Below, piece after piece: positions 9,201-10,995 of a DNA stretch of 10,995 nucleotides. The stretch is from Ruminimicrobiellum sp045223915 (GTDB lineage: Bacteria; Elusimicrobiota; Endomicrobiia; Endomicrobiales; Endomicrobiaceae): contig JBGUZU010000011.1 of assembly GCA_045223915.1 (NCBI GenBank), forward strand, positions 1 to 10,995, read 5' to 3'. Made by a program: the position numbers and the translations under genes. Under the pieces are notes generated by a model. The model worked only from the letters and a program-made list of their open reading frames with translations, did no database searches and was not told where the DNA came from. Numbering within the stretch: the stretch's first letter is position 1; the number at the start of each line of letters is the position of its first letter.

Positions 9201-10814
9201 AACTTTATTTGGTAAATAATAATTATTCGACTCACCGCTAGTATAGTCAACTATTTTTATATCAGAATCTCCGCTGAAAATAGTTAAATCTAAATAGATT
9301 TTAATATTTTTATTAGGTTCAATATCACTTGGTATTTTTATATTATAAAAATGTTGTTCGCCTTCGTCTAAAAATTGGGTGAATGTTCCTTCTTCGACAA
9401 CATTAACAACATCAATATCTGAAAATATAGTAATTTCAACTTCGCAGAATTTATCATTGGAACCAATTACAGCTTTATTTCCGCTTGGACAATCAACAAC
9501 CACAACTGGTTGATTCCTTTGAATAGGATTAATTGGACTTTTAAACTCATGTATATAAGTAGCAAATCTGTTGGATACAATTGGATGAGTTAATCGATAT
9601 ATTTCAGTAATTTTACAAGTGGGGAATTGAGAATTAGGGGTATAATAAAGTTCTGGAGAACCTTTTACAGCTTTCATATTGAAACTTTCTTTCTTTGCTT
9701 CTGGAGGAATAATTCCAGAAAAAACAGCCCTTTCTCCCTCTTTTAAAATATAACGTCTTATTTCACCAGGAATAGCAGGAGTAGTTAACAATAAAGAATC
9801 GTCGTACGCTAACATTTGGATTGATAATATAATCATCGAATTTTCTAATTCAACGCAATAAAATCCATCTGTTTGAGTTGGGTATAATTGCCTTATAATA
9901 TTATAATCTGAAATAATACCATCTTTAATTTCTTTTTTAGTACCAATTAGATTTTTATCACTATCTGTGAAATAGGAGGAACCTTTTAATGTATATAATT
10001 TTCCAGTTATATAAGAGGCTTGTTGTTTAAAATCAATAGGGAAGCATATTATGTTATCTGCATAAACTGTCATTTCATTTCCTCTTATTGTTAATTTATT
10101 TATTGAATCACGTATTCCATTATAAGGAACACTTCCTACAATGACATAATCGCCTTGAGTACTTTCAACAGTCAATTCATTATCAGCTTCGTCATAACTA
10201 TTATAAAATACTTTTCCGGAATCAAAAGGATTTTCAATATAACTGTTCATTGATGTATGACTTTTTGCTATGGATTTCCCTTTGACATAAATGGACAGGT
10301 GACTTGGAGTTTCTGAATTTGGATTTATTAAATTAAATTTCATATTAGTGTTATAGGCATCAACAAAATAACTGGTTTGTTGTCCTATTGGAAGTTCTGC
10401 TGTTTCAGTAATTTTGACTTCTATTGAATATCCACCAATCGAATCACCTTCTCTTTGTTCAGTACAAATTATGAAAACATTATTATCATCTCCTTCTTTT
10501 TCGATTTGATCTTTTTTGAGGAAAATATAAATGTTTCCAGAATATTGAGCTGACATAGCAATTCTATTTGCATTACAATTTTTTGAGTCTAATGCGACAA
10601 TTAAAGAAGGATTTTTTTTTGTTTCATCATTTGGAGTTAAAACAATGCTTATATATTCTTTAGATAAAAATTCAGGCTCAATTACAAATTTATCTGCATT
10701 ATCGGAACCAATTTTTACAGGATATGATTCATTTAAGTAATAAGTTTCTTGGTTTAGAAACAAATTAAGTGTGCAAAAAAGCAAGAGTAGTTTTAAGGTT
10801 GATTTTAATCCCAT
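243..10814 (-). CDS. Giant type I membrane protein with a duplicated ~1700-residue ectodomain, unknown family
   Basis: This is the only gene on the chromosome: 3523 codons, uninterrupted, ending in TAA. The ATG at 10814 is well supported. An in-frame TAA lies two codons upstream (10818-10820), the context has purines at -3 and +4 (GAA-ATG-G), and the first residues form a signal peptide. In order the protein shows: signal peptide (1-22), ectodomain copy A (about 23-1712), ectodomain copy B (about 1725-3413), Pro/Ser/Thr/Asp stalk (3419-3456), transmembrane helix (3460-3485) and a cytoplasmic tail (3486-3523). At least fifteen N-glycosylation sequons (for example N28, N721, N1060, N1299, N1731, N2164, N2754, N3234, N3341) fit a secretory-pathway protein. 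No enzyme motif or named domain is evident; the chains look beta-strand-rich with alternating hydrophobic residues. It is probably a cell-surface or endomembrane receptor/adhesin; the function is not readable from sequence. No intron is needed to keep the frame open, though a short in-frame intron cannot be excluded. Confidence 0.95.
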   Translation of the reverse strand: MGLKSTLKLLLLFCTLNLFLNQETYYLNESYPVKIGSDNADKFVIEPEFLSKEYISIVLTPNDETKKNPSLIVALDSKNCNANRIAMSAQYSGNIYIFLKKDQIEKEGDDNNVFIICTEQREGDSIGGYSIEVKITETAELPIGQQTSYFVDAYNTNMKFNLINPNSETPSHLSIYVKGKSIAKSHTSMNSYIENPFDSGKVFYNSYDEADNELTVESTQGDYVIVGSVPYNGIRDSINKLTIRGNEMTVYADNIICFPIDFKQQASYITGKLYTLKGSSYFTDSDKNLIGTKKEIKDGIISDYNIIRQLYPTQTDGFYCVELENSMIILSIQMLAYDDSLLLTTPAIPGEIRRYILKEGERAVFSGIIPPEAKKESFNMKAVKGSPELYYTPNSQFPTCKITEIYRLTHPIVSNRFATYIHEFKSPINPIQRNQPVVVVDCPSGNKAVIGSNDKFCEVEITIFSDIDVVNVVEEGTFTQFLDEGEQHFYNIKIPSDIEPNKNIKIYLDLTIFSGDSDIKIVDYTSGESNNYYLPNKVFYYIKYDKAKTENLRFNVEAKKNTFYMVNYIILDEDNSEDKNSIDSGVNYITLKTVSTDNVEKAVYLKNTKYEDNQPFMATFYSPNCKFSALWKRMAGDEIVPQFDNYASITIDKNYNDFSQEIYQFNYRIIPDANTDSSKSFCMVAVSGLELPDKTLAGRSISLEEGVPHTFTYSESYPFSNYSYFATDYDSTFVVDLHLLDRGEYMVYTIVNNVALNNGERIYRTKQLSISSSTIRNKCKSLKVCKIDINVLLIDFTEKTEKKIQIRAYQLDANPLYLEKNRVTSDFLDGTHKKHYYFDISNEEYGDITLDFKRGSGNIYAKIVRITNPEIEENPDWRGVYKFPDGQTEIEYSAYGKKLSISKSDTMKCISGCYVLITVNTNMAMAEEYDMEKLPFRINLNTRVIKTDTKTPSPKVNIRLNEFIIGDIINDPLDNRKFDYYQILLPYDSNEVIIDWQADSPALLINVGDRLPALNDFDFILPSFGDFVFKIQKGKILESAYASQTDSLKGIPLTLGIYANYTDSIKSSPYAFKIYMPQIVTENLKIASQLIHIRSDQKVQCTPWKYDEYSYMCAFAVIFDEIDFNNNLVLYPTTNGKEYIKYGKLVKAEIIETNDINEIISEAKDIMNKKSTEGFTDNDLIYIENVDKENSYLLITLFNQDISDDKIEILSSTYSYENGMVFTPNPSTPQIFALKEKNIFLEFQTTDDLLINLHSIAGIGGFSWSTESEKDKIMYLRGRDDRLSLTTSKEKSTELPKLNATSFTSLLELKTGFVFYITYYPRSYMDQLKPNSIGEIHYRSVNMPLNYFGHIGYFQSWTVNLNFYDIILKNKKTEPLAYENDLFTLYGTVVPEMQIHKARYDERLRPKPTPENTFLGKVDGMFGVMFISEGDISRIMEEEILDKVPYIFFGINNTNMLNEYETIGLEADVHSVGVESGYYYTPEGIYITGKLTSVIQGKKIYRLKNIKKNEYLRLEYSTNSVYVKFALTFDYNIEAHSEFQSFEVKEVSGRKVLNVQLKKDQVANDLFFIAYAEKGVEDTYDERLDYFVFKYLYANSDSAFLPIDVGIDEKITFVENENEQKITISFQPLKYNDVSYFIKAIYTEDFVRGENVNSIAMSESKGMNLFINVPETEENLLTYEIPYNKDVLYVKVMAMYGLAEEKLIYLYKPVDISEHRVQESVVLTKTNVMQNITLQSKYRIITAQVPEAGEKQRYQVKFENPELLLEYVKVEVYNEEGEDSPMLCFSGSDPNCMSDRGQISKGGAKSTEFFIKKGQFLNSFFLTVQCPTTEGCSYNITISKMNEAVIDHMGVFNYYVSEENKNMNFKFKNDFTGEDESALLTVYATGGKNILLKVHDCDDDECIQHDFNGGAAILFEATNLEYYGVQVIAQPGDYISLGINYKQRNVVRELTPEMGETTGLLKKEEQFERVCYDLPENDVFYITGRIYDGKAKIIYKDSGDDEVIIPSSKNENGFFYAVYNYNMNPVNTLCISLDKQDVLAYSVQIQAYSTFNGANFLPQVNAITYSRIIPIGKTITLNSLIPKTETNRLVFNMIAKVGYPKMYTYDCDSYPLINVDDKDIENSVTKKVSDINGISTISTTDIPESPIDSEQKLVVFKCHESKDNTTIDNYQYCEVLVTIFGESELIKLTNKQPFGKYNMQDDVNHYLIDFSSEEEKPTKVFIDFLVVTGDVGITILNDDTNEEIIDAQKYYLSNKIFYIVPVNEDLKAIRIETTSRIDSYYIVEYKLITAKGEETTINYINSGINYLIPVEADKPEKTIVIESLNIIPPSMFYSSFYSLNCKFEITGQVQDSEAKIDSYGSYSQSVYEYKENEESKPKTFIAKIKEKNLISENDICMLYVSGLEFYKTSTGIRKEILIGEGIPQKTIFTETLKKIRYVFPHVDPSKKLTCSLNMIVPGKFGFRIFFREQEFNFDRVYSQSGIFFLKNDTIQHYCQNYELCSVTIEIENLETFNDESPIIEFSMKQEYNTPYYVERKVLRKDYVTNDAHLFLYTDVGKEYSGYATIDFNRGSGYCYGKIVKKDQSIPDENPHWRNYRFIKYLDDENSLEYDFYNKKIKFSIEDTEKCDNGCFLLISVVSSVIKTGNREYDFSPFSILIDFSPETYFMLGGSKVDILPDEFIIGSLYSTVLREEYNIQNYSLICPYDAEAIEIDWQTNVVQLNAEIDGYSIEYTNNGQSVIVISKEMIYGEEQKDNKSLKDKELKLRVSTQYFETHKFSVYSFRVHFRRKELNIHKATSDQKILCKPEKIETGDDSYYRCLLAVIYKDTELFNDLMVYAKSQDPSSKIDMFGTFIEREIYDGYNVEELQRNIPVQGAQFDTKATKTNFLFIKYGDFDKHVFISIVSNTDKDIEILTSFMTLEILLEPNPRSPQIYPIDLNKQEIHINFLTKQSLALNLMSLHGEAKVTLEQDSNGPFYLRGDEDNLKYIVKSDEERVNTDLTVENLRFSDLDYQNPGCAFILEFFLRIKSEELDTLTIGQTTEFGYQNIKEKTDLYYYAKVTDKDKDVTAFFYLHDLIYTSSEIESRTIKGDEFVFKAMVLPESRIFDIKNDKEKIPNDFYLQGVYDTALKAGSIYIPKTNFNGIQNPVILLAIRKNEKYHLEFERFRGEIGLNYINSDVPVIQNSYQLGKIEDNAVVNYKLKTDSKFSNYIRIQFSANSEYVDFAINQEKGQKVNGTFEEFIDKRERGITFVTVKRPEDADFLYLTIFLTSDFKNKKLNNYIFKYMNAEYDSFYEFKINNNNPRFTATKENGGLNIKFYTINTTQIDEYEPNIIYTVKLVDNETYVEDEKTDMIAITESPSIAQQFNHPTDSNDVSEMNVRFKEPNVNYTYAQIIATITKGSYVEYVTYQAIDMDGEIIDPESNPDPTSEPDTSDTSDIPAPTSKPKPTDAPSSGGVSKKALIAIIVVSCFLFIVVVVLVVVIVMYNSKNKDLLTQVNKISFVQSGASAKDDANLLLDNQNELD
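246..359 (-). other. Cytoplasmic tail with acidic dileucine-type motif (residues 3486-3523)
   Basis: The 38-residue tail begins with lysines and ends in an acidic, Asn/Asp-rich stretch. DDANLLLD (3510-3517) fits the [D/E]xxxL[L/I] consensus known for AP-1/AP-2 clathrin adaptor binding, both from Asp3510 (L3514-L3515) and from Asp3511 (L3515-L3516). This would suit a receptor that is endocytosed or sorted to lysosome-like or phagosomal compartments. No kinase, ITAM or other signalling motif is evident. The sorting role is inferred from consensus alone. Confidence 0.7.
360..437 (-). other. Transmembrane helix (residues 3460-3485)
   Basis: About 26 residues of Val, Ile, Leu, Ala and Phe form an uninterrupted hydrophobic stretch. 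Two lysines (3458-3459) precede it, and NSKNK with two more lysines follows. It is the only strong internal hydrophobic segment apart from the signal peptide, which gives a single-pass type I topology. Confidence 0.95.
447..560 (-). other. Pro/Ser/Thr/Asp-rich juxtamembrane stalk (residues 3419-3456)
   Basis: This low-complexity linker is rich in Pro, Ser, Thr and Asp and joins the folded ectodomain to the membrane helix. It contains three PTS/PTD-type triplets and a DTSDTSD run (3431-3437), followed by a flexible SSGG (3452-3455) just before the helix. It looks like an extended stalk, possibly O-glycosylated. The DTS repeat matches a 9-nt direct repeat in the DNA (GATGTATC at 508-515 and 517-524). 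ACTTGTTGG occurs twice (486-494, 531-539), so the stalk seems to have grown by small tandem duplications. Confidence 0.8.
576..5642 (-). other. Ectodomain copy B (residues ~1725-3413)
   Basis: This is the second copy of the module. Landmarks matching copy A: YCEVLVTIF (2172-2180), YSLNCKF (2337-2343), SGLE (2401-2404), RGSG (2569-2572), ENPHWR (2588-2593), FIIG (2679-2682), IDWQ (2711-2714), SDQKILC (2797-2803), PNPRSPQI (2925-2932) and YLRG (2976-2979). All 15 copy-A cysteines are matched (1792, 1826, 1971, 2030, 2107, 2158, 2173, 2341, 2396, 2494, 2500, 2626, 2630, 2803, 2818). It also has eight cysteines absent from copy A (1784, 1832, 1897, 1902, 2450, 2574, 2702, 3016), which suggests extra disulfides or specialisation. 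Outside the landmarks the copies are highly diverged, and the likeness is seen in protein, not in DNA, so the duplication is old. Confidence 0.85.
5679..10748 (-). other. Ectodomain copy A (residues ~23-1712)
   Basis: This is the first of two homologous copies. Landmarks in order: CEVEITIF (457-464), SGDSDIKI (514-521), YSPNCKF (621-627), SGLE (687-690), RGSG (854-857), ENPDWR (873-878), FIIG (963-966), IDWQ (994-997), SDQKVQC (1095-1101), PNPSTPQI (1224-1231) and YLRG (1275-1278). Each has a counterpart in copy B. The copy has 15 cysteines (80, 117, 257, 320, 400, 442, 457, 625, 682, 779, 785, 909, 913, 1101, 1113), all in its first two thirds; the last 600 residues have none. Several segments share the pattern 'turn, strand, proline or polar break, strand, SGD-like turn, strand', resembling PPC-type beta-sandwiches. 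That resemblance is inference from pattern only. The outer boundaries are approximate. Confidence 0.85.
10749..10814 (-). other. Signal peptide (residues 1-22)
   Basis: The N-terminus has a short basic n-region (Lys4, Lys8) and a hydrophobic core rich in Leu and Phe (about residues 7-20). It then changes abruptly to the polar sequence NQETYY. This is a classical eukaryotic signal peptide, and cleavage is likely somewhere around residues 20-24. It routes the protein into the ER, so the large downstream region is lumenal or extracellular. Confidence 0.9.
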
Positions 10815-10963
10815 TTCTTATTTAAAATATCTTTAATTAATTATTTTTGATAAATATTTTTTTTGTTTTATTATTTTGTTGTATTGATTTAAATTTTTTT
10901 GTTAATTAATTTTTTTTTTAATTAATTAATTTAAATTTTATATCATGTAAATCATTTTATTAT
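10815..10963 (-). promoter_or_regulatory. 5' flank / presumed promoter and right subtelomere, about 93% A+T
   Basis: This 149-nt stretch between the start codon and the right telomere must hold the promoter and 5' untranslated region, because the chromosome ends beyond it. It has only eleven G or C bases. It contains an A/T homopolymer tract (10910-10919) flanked by TTAATTAA-type repeats (10902-10909 and 10918-10930), then T-rich sequence up to the start. No specific TATA box or initiator can be singled out at this composition. The in-frame TAA at 10818-10820 fixes the first usable ATG. Confidence 0.6.
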
Positions 10964-10995
10964 GGGGATTGGGGATTGGGGATTGGGGATTGGGG
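10964..10995. repeat. Right telomere, (GGGGATT)n
   Basis: Four perfect GGGGATT units (10964-10991) are followed by a final GGGG at the end of the window. The G-rich strand runs 5' to 3' toward the terminus, as in a normal telomere, and matches the complement of the left end. The unique sequence meets it at TTATTATGGGG. The left end, read in the same orientation, meets its telomere at TTTTTAATGGGG. Confidence 0.96.

Noticed and set aside
243..10814. Apparent concentration of CpG in TTC|GAA-like codon junctions, suggesting a codon-context bias
   Set aside because: In a hand sample of 22 C-ending codons (1321-1800), 8 were followed by G. That is about the same fraction as for T-ending codons in the first two lines of that stretch, so there is no visible enrichment.
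243..10814. Ciliate immobilization (surface) antigen
   Set aside because: Those proteins have regular cysteine-rich repeats and a GPI-type C-terminus. This protein has sparse cysteines, a clear membrane helix and a cytoplasmic tail.
10938..10955. A five-codon upstream ORF (ATG...TAA) on the minus strand, nine bases from the telomere
   Set aside because: It is too close to the chromosome end to be likely transcribed, and such short ORFs arise readily in this AT-rich sequence.

Overview
This window appears to be one complete, gene-sized ciliate macronuclear chromosome (a nanochromosome). The left end is a C-rich telomere tract of CCCCAAT units and the right end is its complement, a G-rich tract of GGGGATT units. 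Both point outward as real chromosome ends should. Between the ends lies a single gene on the minus strand that fills about 96% of the molecule, with short flanks of about 93-95% A+T. The gene stays open for 3523 codons using the standard stop set, with TAA as its terminator. This argues against ciliates that read UAA/UAG as glutamine or UGA as an amino acid. Standard code, gene-sized chromosomes and a 7-nt G4AT2 telomere together suggest a litostome of the rumen/gut (Entodinium-like) type. That placement is inference; the sequence proves only 'ciliate-like nanochromosome'.

Layout on the + strand: telomere (1-46); very AT-rich 3' flank of the gene (47-242); the coding region, read right to left (10814 down to 243); very AT-rich 5' flank/promoter (10815-10963); telomere (10964-10995). 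No RNA gene, mobile element, CRISPR array or second credible gene is visible.

The gene encodes a giant single-pass type I membrane protein: an N-terminal signal peptide, about 3400 extracellular or lumenal residues, a short Pro/Ser/Thr/Asp-rich stalk, one strong transmembrane helix and a cytoplasmic tail of about 38 residues with an acidic dileucine-type sorting motif. I do not recognise a named family. The main result is that the ectodomain is an ancient head-to-tail duplication of a module of about 1700 residues. Landmark motifs recur at a nearly constant offset of 1693-1718 residues, and all 15 cysteines of the first copy have a counterpart in the second. Inside each copy there are recurring beta-strand-rich units that loosely resemble pre-peptidase C-terminal (PPC)-like beta-sandwiches. 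A very large surface or endomembrane receptor/adhesin is a reasonable reading, but no ligand or function can be read from the sequence.
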